Shown here piece by piece: positions 1-7,933 of a stretch of DNA of 58,727 nucleotides. The notes under the pieces were generated by a model, which made no database searches, was not told where the DNA came from, and was given only the letters and a program-made list of their open reading frames with translations. Positions within the stretch are counted from its first letter, which is position 1, and each line of letters begins with the position of its first letter. Source of the DNA: Paracoccus caeni (GTDB taxonomy: Bacteria > Pseudomonadota > Alphaproteobacteria > Rhodobacterales > Rhodobacteraceae); the NCBI RefSeq assembly GCF_016629665.1, contig NZ_JAEPRQ010000013.1, positions 1-58,727 of the forward strand. The letters are read 5' to 3'. A program made the position numbers and the translations under genes.

Positions 1-121
1 GCGCGGCCCCGAAGAGCGGCTGACCCCCGATATCGCGAAAAGCCTTGGAGCGGACGATTATCGGCAGGTCACGCTGACCCTTGACCGGGAAACCCCGCCA
101 GTGGGGCTGTTCATGGCCTTC
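1..121. repeat. Terminal overlap (left copy), circular junction
   Basis: Bases 1-121 are identical to bases 58607-58727. A perfect 121-bp direct repeat exactly at both ends of a sequence is the normal trace of a circular molecule assembled as a line. It is supported by the exosortase gene, which stays in frame through the join. The true circle would be 58,606 bp. Confidence 0.95.
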
Positions 122-514
122 TACAACGACCAGTCGCAAGGCGGCGTCCATTCGCCCGAGATCTGCCTACCCTCGTCAGGCTGGGAGATCGCCAAGCTCG
201 AACGGACCGATATCTCGGCGAAACTGGGACAAGATCAGGCCTTCCCGTTGAACCGCGCCATCATCCAGCGCGGTGAACAGCGGATGATGGTCTATTACTG
301 GTTCCAGCAGGGCGAGCGCCGCGTCGCCTGGGATTTCGCTGCCAAGTTCTATCTGCTGGCCGACGGCATCCGCACCGGCCAGACCGATGGCGGGCTGGTA
401 CGACTGACCACGCCTATAAATGAAGGTGAATCCGAAGATGCGGCCGAGGCCCGCCTGCTGGAGTTGACCCGGCAGTTAAGTGGCGAGCTCCCGCGCTTCA
501 TTCCTGCGGACTGA
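1..514 (+). CDS. xrtD: Exosortase XrtD, C-terminal EpsI-like domain (continuation from 58727)
   Basis: The tail of the exosortase gene that begins at 57513. An apparent GTG start at 101 is internal: the same codon sits at 58707, which is 398 codons in frame after the ATG at 57513. This part encodes the EpsI-like periplasmic domain, with GGVHSPEICLPSSGW and a YYWFQQGERR segment typical of EpsI. EpsI domains accompany exosortases and are thought to help processing or polysaccharide coupling; the exact role is not settled. The stop is TGA 512-514. The next gene (594-1070) is convergent. Confidence 0.93.
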   Translation, partial: RGPEERLTPDIAKSLGADDYRQVTLTLDRETPPVGLFMAFYNDQSQGGVHSPEICLPSSGWEIAKLERTDISAKLGQDQAFPLNRAIIQRGEQRMMVYYWFQQGERRVAWDFAAKFYLLADGIRTGQTDGGLVRLTTPINEGESEDAAEARLLELTRQLSGELPRFIPAD

Positions 515-593
515 CCGGCAGCGGCCCGGTCAGTCGAAACGACAAGGCGCCGTGGCTATTTCTGTCGGCTGTGTTTGCGGGCGTTCCAGCGCG

Positions 594-1070
594 TTACAAA
601 CCGCTTTCGCCCTGCTCTTTCCCGTGGCCAACAATCCGGGCAGGAATGCCGACTGCCGTCGCCCCTGCCGGGACATCCTCCAGCACCACTGCATTGGCAC
701 CTATCCGCGCCCCTGCCCCGATCCGGACCGGGCCCAGAACTTTCGCACCCGCACCGATATAGACGTCACGCTCAAGGTAAGGCACGCCGCCATTCGCCAG
801 TTGGCCCAGTGTCACCTGCTGCATGATCAAACAGCCCGGCTCGACCACCACACCGGCATGGATCACTATACCCGAAGGATGCGGCATTCGGGTTCCTGGG
901 TCAATCTTTGCATCACGGCTGATATCGGAAGCCCCGAGCAGCGACCAGATCAGGTGCCCCAGCTTGCCTGACAGGCATTTCAGCCGCGACAAGGGATCGC
1001 GACGATCACGGTATCGCTGATAGCGGGCCATCGCGCGCAGCAGTTTCCGGTCACGATCCGCGTTCAGCAT
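594..1070 (-). CDS. Serine-acetyltransferase-like hexapeptide acyltransferase
   Basis: A 158-aa protein with a left-handed beta-helix made of hexapeptide repeats (about residues 50-145). The segment HPSGIVIHAGVVVEPGCLI followed by QQVTLGQ and GARIGANAVVLEDVPAGATAVGIPAR matches the CysE/EpsC fold. It lacks the long N-terminal helical domain of housekeeping CysE, so in this glycan operon it more likely O- or N-acetylates a sugar or polysaccharide precursor using acetyl-CoA; that is inference. It is the last gene of the minus-strand operon 594-5724 and starts 8 bp after the DUF535 gene stops. Confidence 0.8.
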   Translation of the reverse strand: MLNADRDRKLLRAMARYQRYRDRRDPLSRLKCLSGKLGHLIWSLLGASDISRDAKIDPGTRMPHPSGIVIHAGVVVEPGCLIMQQVTLGQLANGGVPYLERDVYIGAGAKVLGPVRIGAGARIGANAVVLEDVPAGATAVGIPARIVGHGKEQGESGL

Positions 1071-1078
1071 TCTGCCCC

Positions 1079-1993
1079 CTAGCGATCACTGAACCGCACC
1101 GGCTGCAGTCGCGGCAGCATATCCGGAATATCCGCCTCAAGCCGATCAAGGAAACGGTATCTGCGCCGGTAAAGAGAGCGTTTGTTCGGTTTCATCTCGG
1201 CTTCGTCCCGGCGCTCGGGCGAGATCGGCAGGCGATAGAAATGAGCATCTTCCAGATGCCCGCCGCGATCCTGCCAGATCGCATCATAATCCTGAGGTGC
1301 GATCTTCTTGCCGCCGAAATAGGGATGACGGTGATGCCGCTCGCTGTCACGCACCGCCAGAAGGTTGCCGATATTCCAGTGCCGACAGAGAATGCGGCAG
1401 ATTTCGATCAGCAGGTCGCGCGGGCGCAGGCCATGAGCGGCCTTGGTCAGGTCGCGATACAGTTCTTCAGCCTCGTCGGTATTGCGGCCCTGAATGGCAC
1501 CGATCAGGCAGGCAGGATCGCCGCTACTGGTCTCGGAGAAGGAAAAGGCCAGCGAATAGGCGCGAAAATCATCGACGAAGAGATTCAGCGTCAATCCACC
1601 CTCGCGCATGAACCATTGCGGCTGATCCAGCACCACGCGCAGACCGGGATGGATGTCGTCCAGTTCGGCCAGAACCAGCCGCTCATCGGCGGAAAAGGGA
1701 AAGGGCGGGCCAAGGCGGTCCAGCATCCGGTAATGAGCGCGGAGACGGTCCAGGCATTCGTCCGCTGTCCAGCCGGCACAAAGGTAGGGCCAGACCAGCG
1801 GGCCCAGAAGAACCTCGGGGCGCTCATCGGCGATCTGGCGCAGCGCGGGCGAAGGCGCAGCCGCGATTGCCGTAACCCGGCCCCGATGACGCAGTGCCGA
1901 GGCCAGAACCCGCAGCCGAAGCCGCAGATTTCCGCGTTCAGCGATCCGTGGCATGGCACGGCCCAGCAATCTGGCACCGGCAGCGGACATCAT
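1079..1993 (-). CDS. DUF535 (VirK/YbjX family) protein
   Basis: A 304-aa protein recognised as DUF535 by the central pattern FRAYSLAFSFSE, IGAIQGRN, LTKAAHGLRPRDLLIE and the C-terminal NKRSLYRRRYRFLD. Relatives (VirK, YbjX) are linked to envelope integrity and resistance to antimicrobial peptides, but no biochemical activity is firmly known. The start ATG overlaps the stop of the upstream gene (ATGA, 1990-1993), which implies translational coupling within the operon. In a glycan operon a role in envelope or surface-sugar maturation is plausible. No membrane segment or signal peptide is evident. Confidence 0.82.
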   Translation of the reverse strand: MMSAAGARLLGRAMPRIAERGNLRLRLRVLASALRHRGRVTAIAAAPSPALRQIADERPEVLLGPLVWPYLCAGWTADECLDRLRAHYRMLDRLGPPFPFSADERLVLAELDDIHPGLRVVLDQPQWFMREGGLTLNLFVDDFRAYSLAFSFSETSSGDPACLIGAIQGRNTDEAEELYRDLTKAAHGLRPRDLLIEICRILCRHWNIGNLLAVRDSERHHRHPYFGGKKIAPQDYDAIWQDRGGHLEDAHFYRLPISPERRDEAEMKPNKRSLYRRRYRFLDRLEADIPDMLPRLQPVRFSDR

Positions 1994-2886
1994 TTCCCAC
2001 TTCCGAAGCGCTGCCGGGTCAGGCCCACGAAATTGCGGACCGTATCGATCCCCTCCGCCTCGCGTGCCTGCATGTCCCGGATCATCAGCGGCGCGGTGGC
2101 GCGGGCATGTTCAAGCTCGGACGGGGCGGTGCCATAGGCGACCCCATAGCGCCCGTTCGGATGTTGCGCCGCCCATTCCTCGCGCGAGGCGAACAACCCC
2201 GGCACAACAACGCTGGTGCAGCCCGCAATCGCTGCGAATTGCGAATACATTGTCGCCTCGTCATAGGAATAGAAGGTATGGCAGCGGTTGAAGACCTCGT
2301 TCATCTGCTGGTGCTGCATGCCATCGACCTGGATGGCATCGGCCGCCTCGGTCTCGGGGATGCGGGGTTTCGCCTCGCCCTTGCGGACCAGATAGCAGAC
2401 GCCTTTGCGGTCCGGCCGGTTCTCGTTGCGATAGGCCGGGTTGATCTTCCACAGATACAGATCCGGTGCGCCGCCGGTCAGTTCGGGAAGATCGGCCATT
2501 TCCCCGGCCTTGAAGAACATCTCGTCCCGGCCAAATTCATAGGGGTGCCGCAAACCCGGCTTGTAGAGCAGCCAGCGCACGACGTTCCGCCCCTTCAGCG
2601 GGTTGCCCGGCACCCGCTCGGGATAGATGATGATCGATTCCGGGGTCAGGTCGCTACGCCGTGCCACAGGGGTGTTCAGATCGGGGTTGGTGGTCATCGG
2701 CTCGCGATTGAGGCGATAGCGCAGCCAGCCCCGGGGACCCAATTTGACGATCGGCCCGGTTCGCCACAACAGGGCGCGCTCGCCAAGCTGATTCAGCTCA
2801 TGCGCCAGATGATGCATGAAGATGATCCCGCCCGAGCCTTCGGACCAGGGCCAGGTGTAGATGATGTAATTCGTCTTGCCCGTCAT
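1990..2886 (-). CDS. Putative glycosyltransferase-like protein of glycan operon
   Basis: A 298-aa protein beginning MTGKTNYIIYTWPWSEGSGG. I do not place it in a named family with confidence. The N-terminus (YTWPWSEGSGGIIFMHHLAHELNQLG) has the look of a GT-B glycosyltransferase donor-side fold, and KGRNVVRWLLYKPG is a motif common in polysaccharide-locus transferases. A later segment reads FYSYDEATMYSQFAAIAGC, again like the GT-B C-terminal half. The chosen ATG (2884-2886) overlaps the stop of the upstream acyltransferase gene; a longer frame starting at 2985 would lie inside that gene. It is the fourth gene of the operon and probably transfers the WecE-derived sugar or a neighbour of it. Confidence 0.6.
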   Translation of the reverse strand: MTGKTNYIIYTWPWSEGSGGIIFMHHLAHELNQLGERALLWRTGPIVKLGPRGWLRYRLNREPMTTNPDLNTPVARRSDLTPESIIIYPERVPGNPLKGRNVVRWLLYKPGLRHPYEFGRDEMFFKAGEMADLPELTGGAPDLYLWKINPAYRNENRPDRKGVCYLVRKGEAKPRIPETEAADAIQVDGMQHQQMNEVFNRCHTFYSYDEATMYSQFAAIAGCTSVVVPGLFASREEWAAQHPNGRYGVAYGTAPSELEHARATAPLMIRDMQAREAEGIDTVRNFVGLTRQRFGSGK

Positions 2887-3449
2887 GCCGGTCCTTCTGC
2901 GGCAAGATAGGCCTGTTCCTGCGCCAGCAAATTGCGGGATCTGTCGCGCAACCTGCGCGCCGGGTTTCCGACATAGATCGACCAAGGCTCGGTCGGGCGT
3001 GTGATCAGTGCCATTGCCCCGACTGCCGTGCCTTCGCCCAGAACCACGCCGGGGGCGATCACGCTGCCGGTGCCGACGATGGCGTGCCGTCCGATCTCGA
3101 CCCGTTCGAACCGCTCGGCCTTGTATTCGGCGGGCACGGTCGGGTTGGTCATCGTCTCACCGCTATAATCATCGGATTGGGCAAAGGCCTTCACGCCATA
3201 GGCAAAGCCCGAAAAATCCCCGAAGACGATCCCGGGTTTGCCCCCCGCGACGAGGCAGAGCGGTGCGATATGAACGTTCCGCCCGATCTCGACCCGGCCA
3301 GAGACGACGCAGAAATCGTCGATCCGGCTGTTATCGCCAATCCGCATCTGTTCGGCACCGTAGATCGCAGCCTTGTCGCTGATCTTCACATTGCGGCCCA
3401 GAGCCGCGAAACCCATGCGTCGCAGGTCTTCGTCGCTGAGATAGGCCAT
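2883..3449 (-). CDS. Left-handed beta-helix acyltransferase, probably sugar N-acetyltransferase
   Basis: A 188-aa hexapeptide-repeat protein. The opening AYLSDEDLRRMGFAALGRN, the block IGDNSRIDDFCVVSGRVEIG and the SDDYSGETMTNP segment are typical of the acyltransferases found next to WecE/RffA aminotransferases. Given its position 9 bp after the aminotransferase, the expected reaction is acetylation of the new amino group of a TDP-4-amino-4,6-dideoxyhexose with acetyl-CoA. Unrelated WecD does this in E. coli, while hexapeptide enzymes such as VioB do it elsewhere. Soluble, no signal peptide. The acyl group is inferred from context, not from visible specificity residues. Confidence 0.78.
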   Translation of the reverse strand: MAYLSDEDLRRMGFAALGRNVKISDKAAIYGAEQMRIGDNSRIDDFCVVSGRVEIGRNVHIAPLCLVAGGKPGIVFGDFSGFAYGVKAFAQSDDYSGETMTNPTVPAEYKAERFERVEIGRHAIVGTGSVIAPGVVLGEGTAVGAMALITRPTEPWSIYVGNPARRLRDRSRNLLAQEQAYLAAEGPA

Positions 3450-3458
3450 GCTTCTTCC

Positions 3459-4601
3459 TCAAGCGTTGGCGCCAAGCCAGGCACGGGAAACGTCTATGAC
3501 ACGGTCGATCTGGTTGCCAAGCGTATAATAGAGCGGCAGGCGCACCAGCCGTTCATAGGTGTCATCGGTGACGGGCAAGGCCCGCTCGGCCGATCTGCCG
3601 AAGCGCTGGCCGCCCGGCGCGCTGTGCAGCGGCACGTAATGGAAGGGCGCGACGATGTCGGACTGACGCAGATGCGAAATGAAGGCGTCGCGGTCGTCGA
3701 TATCGCGCATCAGCAGATAGAACATGTGACCATTGCCGGTCGTGTCCTTCGGCTGGCGCGGCAAGGTCACCCGCTCGCGTGCGGCCAGATCCGAAAAGGC
3801 ATCGTTGTAATGATCGAACAGCCCCAACCGGGTCTTTCGGATCTGCGGTTCTTCCTCAAGCTGACCATAGAGGAAAGCCGCCACCAACTCGCCCGGCAGG
3901 AAGGACGAACCGATATCGACCCAGGTATATTTGTCCACCTGCCCGCGCAGGAAGCGCGAGCGGTTGGTGCCCTTTTCGCGGATGATCTCGGCCCGCTCGA
4001 TCAGGTCGGGGCGCATGACCGTCAGCGCGCCGCCTTCGCCGCTGATGATATTCTTGGTCTCGTGGAAGCTGAAGGCTGCCATGTCGCCCAGACTGCCCGC
4101 CAGCCGCCCCTTGTATGTCGAGCCAAGCGCCTGCGCCGCATCCTCGACCAGCAGCAGCCCATGGGCGCGGGCGATCTGGGCCAGCGCATCCATGTCAGCA
4201 GGAAAGCCCGCATAATGAACGGCGAAGATGGCGCGGGTTTTTGGGGTAATGGCCGCCTCGATCCGGGCAGGGTCGATGTTCAGCGTCTCGGGGTCGATAT
4301 CGACGAAAACCGGGACCGCACCGCGCAAAGCCACGGCATTGGCGGTCGAGACGAAGGTGAAGGAGGGCATGATCACCTCATCCCCCGGTGCGAGGTCGCA
4401 CAGGATCGCCGCCATCTCCAGCGCGGCGGTGCAGGAATGGGTCAGAAGCGCGGCAGGTGATTGCGTCATTTCGGCAATCGCGGCGTTGCAAAGCTTGGTG
4501 AAATGACCGTCGCCCGAAAGCTGGCCACGCTTCAGCGCCTCTTCCAGAAGGGCGAATTCGCGCCCGACAAGCGACGGTTTGTTGAATGGAATACGATCCA
4601 T
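3459..4601 (-). CDS. wecE: dTDP-4-amino-4,6-dideoxyhexose transaminase (WecE/RffA)
   Basis: A 380-aa PLP enzyme of the DegT/DnrJ/EryC1/StrS family. It turns TDP-4-keto-6-deoxyglucose into TDP-4-amino-4,6-dideoxyhexose with glutamate as amino donor. Family marks are IPFNKPSLVGREF, the GDEVIMPSFTFVSTANA block and FSFHETKNIISGEGGA, where the lysine of HETKN is the PLP-binding lysine. Length and motifs fit WecE/RffA rather than the 3-amino (FdtB/QdtB) branch. The genes making the substrate (rmlA, rmlB) are not on this replicon, so it must draw on chromosomal TDP-sugar supply. It is followed at once by the acyltransferase gene. Confidence 0.87.
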   Translation of the reverse strand: MDRIPFNKPSLVGREFALLEEALKRGQLSGDGHFTKLCNAAIAEMTQSPAALLTHSCTAALEMAAILCDLAPGDEVIMPSFTFVSTANAVALRGAVPVFVDIDPETLNIDPARIEAAITPKTRAIFAVHYAGFPADMDALAQIARAHGLLLVEDAAQALGSTYKGRLAGSLGDMAAFSFHETKNIISGEGGALTVMRPDLIERAEIIREKGTNRSRFLRGQVDKYTWVDIGSSFLPGELVAAFLYGQLEEEPQIRKTRLGLFDHYNDAFSDLAARERVTLPRQPKDTTGNGHMFYLLMRDIDDRDAFISHLRQSDIVAPFHYVPLHSAPGGQRFGRSAERALPVTDDTYERLVRLPLYYTLGNQIDRVIDVSRAWLGANA

Positions 4602-4737
4602 GACCTTAACCTTGCACTCTCAAAATCTGGCGCAGAATAGACCGGCCAGCACTATTTCAACCAGATAACCTATAGAATGCGATACAGAAAGTTGTGCTTA
4701 TCGCAGGTAGCACGTCTTGCAGGCGATCTATGCCAGT

Positions 4738-5724
4738 TCATTGTCCGCCCCTCCGCCCGGTCAGCAGCGGCATCATCACCAGCCGGGTGAAATCGCGGAA
4801 GAAATGTTTCGGCATCGACATCCGGTTTCGCCGCAGAACCGCAATCGGCGCATTCAGCACTGCCCCCGCCATCCAGCCGAGTCCAGCCATCAGCGCATGC
4901 AGACGCCCGCCGGTTTTCAGATGATAGAACCGCCAGGAATCATACCAGTAGGCCGGTTTAGGCTTGCGCAAAGGTTGGCCGCTTTTCACTTGTGTCGCCG
5001 CCCCCTCGACATGCTGGATGTGGGCTGCGGGCACATAAAGGATGTCGTATCCCACACGGCGGATACGGTGCATCAGTTCGACCTCTTCGTAATAGAGGAA
5101 GAAATCCGGATCGAAGCCGCCCAGCTTCAGCACCACGGCAAGCCGCATCATCACCGCTGCCCCTGAAACCCAATTCACCGGCCCGTCCGGCTGATCGGGC
5201 GGCAAAGGGACCACCCGGCTGCGAAAGAGGCGGCTGATCGGGCCGAAATTCACCGCCTGCACGAATTCCCCGAAGGCCGAAGGAAACCGGAACGCAGCAG
5301 TGACCCCCTGCCCCGAAGGCAGAGAGATCGCCGCTCCGGCAACGGCAGCCACTGGCGTCCGGTCCAGCCGATCGGCCAGGATCGCCAGCGCATCATTCCG
5401 AAGCGCCGCATCGGGATTGAGCAGGAAGATATAATCGGGCGGTATGCCCCGTTGGCCAAGCGCATGGATGACGACATTGTTGCCGCGCCCGAAGCCATGG
5501 TTTTCCCGCTCGGGCCACAAGGTCACGCGGTCGCCCCAGTTCCGCTGGGCATGCGCTGCCGCGAAAATCGAGGCGTCATCCCCGGGCGATGCATTGTCCA
5601 GAAGGTGGATCTCGACCGGGTGGGTGCCATGATCCCGCGCCAGCACACTTTCAACCGCGGCGATCGACAGATCCGCCGTGCCGTAATTGACGATGATGAC
5701 CGCGATGGAGGTGTGGCGCGTCAC
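4738..5724 (-). CDS. Family 2 glycosyltransferase (WbbL/rhamnosyltransferase-like)
   Basis: A 328-aa GT-A glycosyltransferase. AVIIVNYGTADLSIAAVES opens the nucleotide-sugar fold, LLNPDAALR supplies the acidic metal-binding region, and FDPDFFLYYEEVELMHRIRR is the acceptor-side block seen in WbbL-type rhamnosyltransferases. It probably adds a sugar to a lipid-linked oligosaccharide at the cytoplasmic face of the membrane. The start is GTG 5722-5724, preceded by GGAG about 11 bases upstream. It is the first gene of the minus-strand operon, but a 136-bp gap to wecE leaves room for a separate promoter. The sugar donor cannot be read from the sequence. Confidence 0.82.
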   Translation of the reverse strand: MTRHTSIAVIIVNYGTADLSIAAVESVLARDHGTHPVEIHLLDNASPGDDASIFAAAHAQRNWGDRVTLWPERENHGFGRGNNVVIHALGQRGIPPDYIFLLNPDAALRNDALAILADRLDRTPVAAVAGAAISLPSGQGVTAAFRFPSAFGEFVQAVNFGPISRLFRSRVVPLPPDQPDGPVNWVSGAAVMMRLAVVLKLGGFDPDFFLYYEEVELMHRIRRVGYDILYVPAAHIQHVEGAATQVKSGQPLRKPKPAYWYDSWRFYHLKTGGRLHALMAGLGWMAGAVLNAPIAVLRRNRMSMPKHFFRDFTRLVMMPLLTGRRGGQ

Positions 5725-5824
5725 CCTTTATTCTCCGAACTCTGAAACTGTACCGGAATGCGTTCCGGCAGATTGAGAAAAAAGGCAACTCTTATCGTGG
5801 TAAAGGGCCGAAAAAGACAGGCGC

Positions 5825-6406
5825 TCAGCGACGATTTCCACGTCCCAGCCAAAGCGCGCTGCCCATAATCAGCAGCGGTCCGGTCCATTCCAGCGCCGTA
5901 TTGGCCCGCAGACCGACAACCGGCATTCCCAGAATCCGGTCGAAATGGTGAAAGCCCACTGCCCGCATGAGAACGAAGCCGCAGGTGAAAGCCAGTCCAA
6001 GGGCAGGCACGGCGCTGCGCCGCAGGCTGTGGCGCATCAGGGCAAGCATCGCGAGCAGGAAGACCAGCGCCATCCCCGCCAATACGATCAGAAAGGCGAG
6101 CTGCACATATCTGCGGTCATTATACCAGCCCTGTGCCCGGGCAAGACAGCGACCAAGCGCGGTCAGGGCCGATTGCAGATCCAGTTGCTTGTTGACGGCC
6201 AGCGCCGCCATCAGGACCGCGATCAGCAGCCAGAAAAGCCGCTCCCTGCCCCGGCTGGCCGTCGGGAAAGGCGCCAGCAGGGTCACCCGAAAAGCCAGAA
6301 TTGAGGTCAGCAGATAAAGCAGCACCGTGCTCCAGCCCTGCCAACCGGGATCGCCGATGACCGGGCGCCAGTATTCGGTCACGCAATGCAGCAACCCAGT
6401 CGGCAT
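5825..6406 (-). CDS. Membrane protein coupled to repA, unknown function
   Basis: A 193-aa polytopic membrane protein. I see about four to five hydrophobic segments, including VLLYLLTSILAFRVTLLAPF, FWLLIAVLMAALAV, LAFLIVLAGMALVFLLAMLAL and the C-terminal WTGPLLIMGSALWLG. It matches no family I recognise. The ATG at 6404-6406 shares a base with the TAA of repA (TAATG), so it is co-translated with the replication initiator. A longer frame starting at 6778 would run inside repA and is rejected. Possible roles include plasmid maintenance or membrane attachment, but nothing in the sequence shows this. Confidence 0.65.
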   Translation of the reverse strand: MPTGLLHCVTEYWRPVIGDPGWQGWSTVLLYLLTSILAFRVTLLAPFPTASRGRERLFWLLIAVLMAALAVNKQLDLQSALTALGRCLARAQGWYNDRRYVQLAFLIVLAGMALVFLLAMLALMRHSLRRSAVPALGLAFTCGFVLMRAVGFHHFDRILGMPVVGLRANTALEWTGPLLIMGSALWLGRGNRR

Positions 6407-7413
6407 TACCCTTCCCGCCGGGTGCGGACCCATCCAAGGAAGGCCTTGTCGGCGCTGCGCAATCGGGGCCGCCCGGTGGCCGCCCACCAGCTGCGCCATT
6501 CGCCTTCGAGCGCATAGATATCGGCCCCCGGCATCAGGGCACGGGCCTGTTCCAGTGTCTCGGCCCGCAGATGCGGCCCCTCGCCCGGCTCGATCACCGC
6601 TGCGCGTGGGGTCACCCGCAGGATATCGCCCGGCTCTTCCGAGAGCAGATAATCGGGCAGACGGTTCTCGCGGATCATCTCGCGCAGCATGGCGCGGAAG
6701 ACGCGGACCGGACTGGCCGAGCCGGTTTTCTTGGCAAGGACCGCGACGGAGACATTCCATTCCGGCTGCCGCCCGCAATGTTTGCGGGCCAGTTCATAGA
6801 TCCGCCGTTCAAGCGGTTTGCGCATCTGAAAGTAATCGCGGCTGAGCGTCAGCACCGATCGCGAGACGACCGCATTGAAGAGCCATTCCGACAGGGTGAT
6901 CGCAACGGCAACCATCCGACCGGCGCGGGTCTTCCTGACGATCTCCCAGCTTTCGATCAGACCAAAGCCCGAGGTGATCTCATGCTCGCCGGTGACGATA
7001 TTGGTGGTGATCCGCGTGCCGGCAAGACGCTCGAACGCGTCGCGCAGCCGCTTGTAGCCATCGCCCGAAGTCTCGCGATTGGTCGCCTGCAGAAGATCAT
7101 GCGCGGTCAGGGTCAGACGGCGCGACACCGCCCGGCCGACATTCAGCGCGGCCATCAACTGGCTGATGCAGAAGATCAGAATATCGGCATCAAAGATCGT
7201 GGCGCGACCCTTGACGCTGGGCGTCACCGTCAGCGTAGCGCCGTTGTGATCGTAGCTCACCACACGCCGGTCAGGCCGGGTCGAGAGCGAAAAGATCGGA
7301 TGCTCCATCGACGCCAGGTCGTGCTTGGGCACGGCAGCGAAGAAATCGCACACGAAGAAATCCTGCATCAGCCGCGTCTCACCTGCGGCCATTGCCGGAG
7401 ATGATGAGACCAT
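6406..7413 (-). CDS. repA: Plasmid replication initiator RepA (RPA family)
   Basis: A 335-aa initiator of the alphaproteobacterial replication initiator protein A type. Recognisable stretches are PIFSLSTRPDRR, an IFDADILIFCISQLM segment, and YFQMRKPLERRIYELARKHCG in the winged-helix DNA-binding part. These proteins bind iterons and open the origin for the host replisome. The origin with three 22-bp iterons lies directly upstream (7548-7666), and parA starts divergently at 7934, which is the usual order for RepA-type Rhodobacterales plasmids. The ATG at 7411-7413 has a purine-rich AGGAAAGGGCAGGGG stretch in front. The downstream membrane-protein gene overlaps the stop. Confidence 0.92.
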   Translation of the reverse strand: MVSSSPAMAAGETRLMQDFFVCDFFAAVPKHDLASMEHPIFSLSTRPDRRVVSYDHNGATLTVTPSVKGRATIFDADILIFCISQLMAALNVGRAVSRRLTLTAHDLLQATNRETSGDGYKRLRDAFERLAGTRITTNIVTGEHEITSGFGLIESWEIVRKTRAGRMVAVAITLSEWLFNAVVSRSVLTLSRDYFQMRKPLERRIYELARKHCGRQPEWNVSVAVLAKKTGSASPVRVFRAMLREMIRENRLPDYLLSEEPGDILRVTPRAAVIEPGEGPHLRAETLEQARALMPGADIYALEGEWRSWWAATGRPRLRSADKAFLGWVRTRREG

Positions 7414-7547
7414 CCCCTGCCCTTTCCTGTCCCTCCCCGCCGCCGGTCTTTGCCAGTCTTGTCGGGGCGCTGCTCAACCTCTGATCCGGCTTCCGGGCGT
7501 TTTGGCGCCTCGTGCCGGATTCGTCGTTTCATTGACACCCATCCTAC

Positions 7548-7556
7548 TTATCCACA
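7548..7556 (+). promoter_or_regulatory. DnaA box
   Basis: TTATCCACA, a perfect match to the DnaA box consensus, 44 bp before the first iteron. The host initiator DnaA probably binds here together with RepA at the iterons. Confidence 0.8.
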
Positions 7557-7600
7557 ATTCGACCGTCCAGCGATGCCTGCAAAGCGGTGACGGAAGTTTC

Positions 7601-7666
7601 GGGGGATCAGAGTCATCCAGACGTGGGTTCAGAGTCGCATTATCGTGGGATCAGAGTCGCCTTCTG
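7601..7666 (+). repeat. Three tandem 22-bp iterons (RepA-binding repeats)
   Basis: Three direct repeats begin at 7601, 7623 and 7645, spaced exactly 22 bp, about two helical turns. The shared core is GGGATCAGAGTC (7603-7614 and 7647-7658), with one change, GGGTTCAGAGTC, in the middle copy (7625-7636). Copies two and three also share GTGGG before and GC after the core. Regular phasing beside the initiator gene marks them as RepA-binding iterons that set replication and copy number. Confidence 0.88.
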
Positions 7667-7833
7667 TTTCACGGCAGGTCATATAATGACATGATATCAA
7701 CGATCTAAGTCAAAACATAGCGCATGACAGGGTCCCGTAACTATTAAATAACTGGATTCTAACAAGACAGGCTGACCAAAAGGCCACAGAAGCTCCGGGG
7801 AAAGCTGCAGAATTTGCTGAGAAAAACAGATAG

Positions 7834-7860
7834 ATGTAGCGCGAACTATCGCATGTAGCG
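7834..7860 (+). repeat. ATGTAGCG direct repeat pair upstream of parA
   Basis: ATGTAGCG occurs at 7834-7841 and 7853-7860, 19 bp apart, about 75-100 bp before parA. It may be part of the parA promoter/operator or a partition-related binding site. Role inferred from position only. Confidence 0.4.
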
Positions 7861-7862
7861 TA

Positions 7863-7884
7863 TTTTATGATATGATACATAAAA
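7863..7884. promoter_or_regulatory. Inverted repeat upstream of parA, candidate operator
   Basis: TTTTATG (7863-7869) and CATAAAA (7878-7884) form 7-bp arms around an 8-base spacer, ending 49 bp before the parA start. ParA-type proteins with an N-terminal DNA-binding region often repress their own operon, and a palindrome in this position is the expected operator. No binding evidence is available from sequence alone. Confidence 0.45.
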
Positions 7885-7933
7885 GCTGTTACATGAAGAC
7901 GGCCCAAGAACATCAGGCAAGCGGCAGGCTAGA

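Larger units (their letters stand above)
7414..7933. other. Replication origin region between repA and parA
   Basis: A 520-bp divergent intergenic region without a gene. It holds one consensus DnaA box (7548-7556), three 22-bp tandem iterons (7601-7666), an AT-rich stretch (about 7680-7900) suited to strand opening, an 8-bp palindrome TGATATCA (7692-7699), two ATGTAGCG direct repeats (7834-7841 and 7853-7860) and an inverted repeat close to parA (7863-7884). It should also hold the repA and parA promoters. Order and content fit an iteron-controlled theta origin. The function is inferred from position and motifs. Confidence 0.85.

Noticed and set aside
101..514. Independent 137-aa gene starting at GTG 101
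   Set aside because: The GTG is an internal codon of XrtD. The frame is open upstream to base 1 and continues from 57513 across the circular join.
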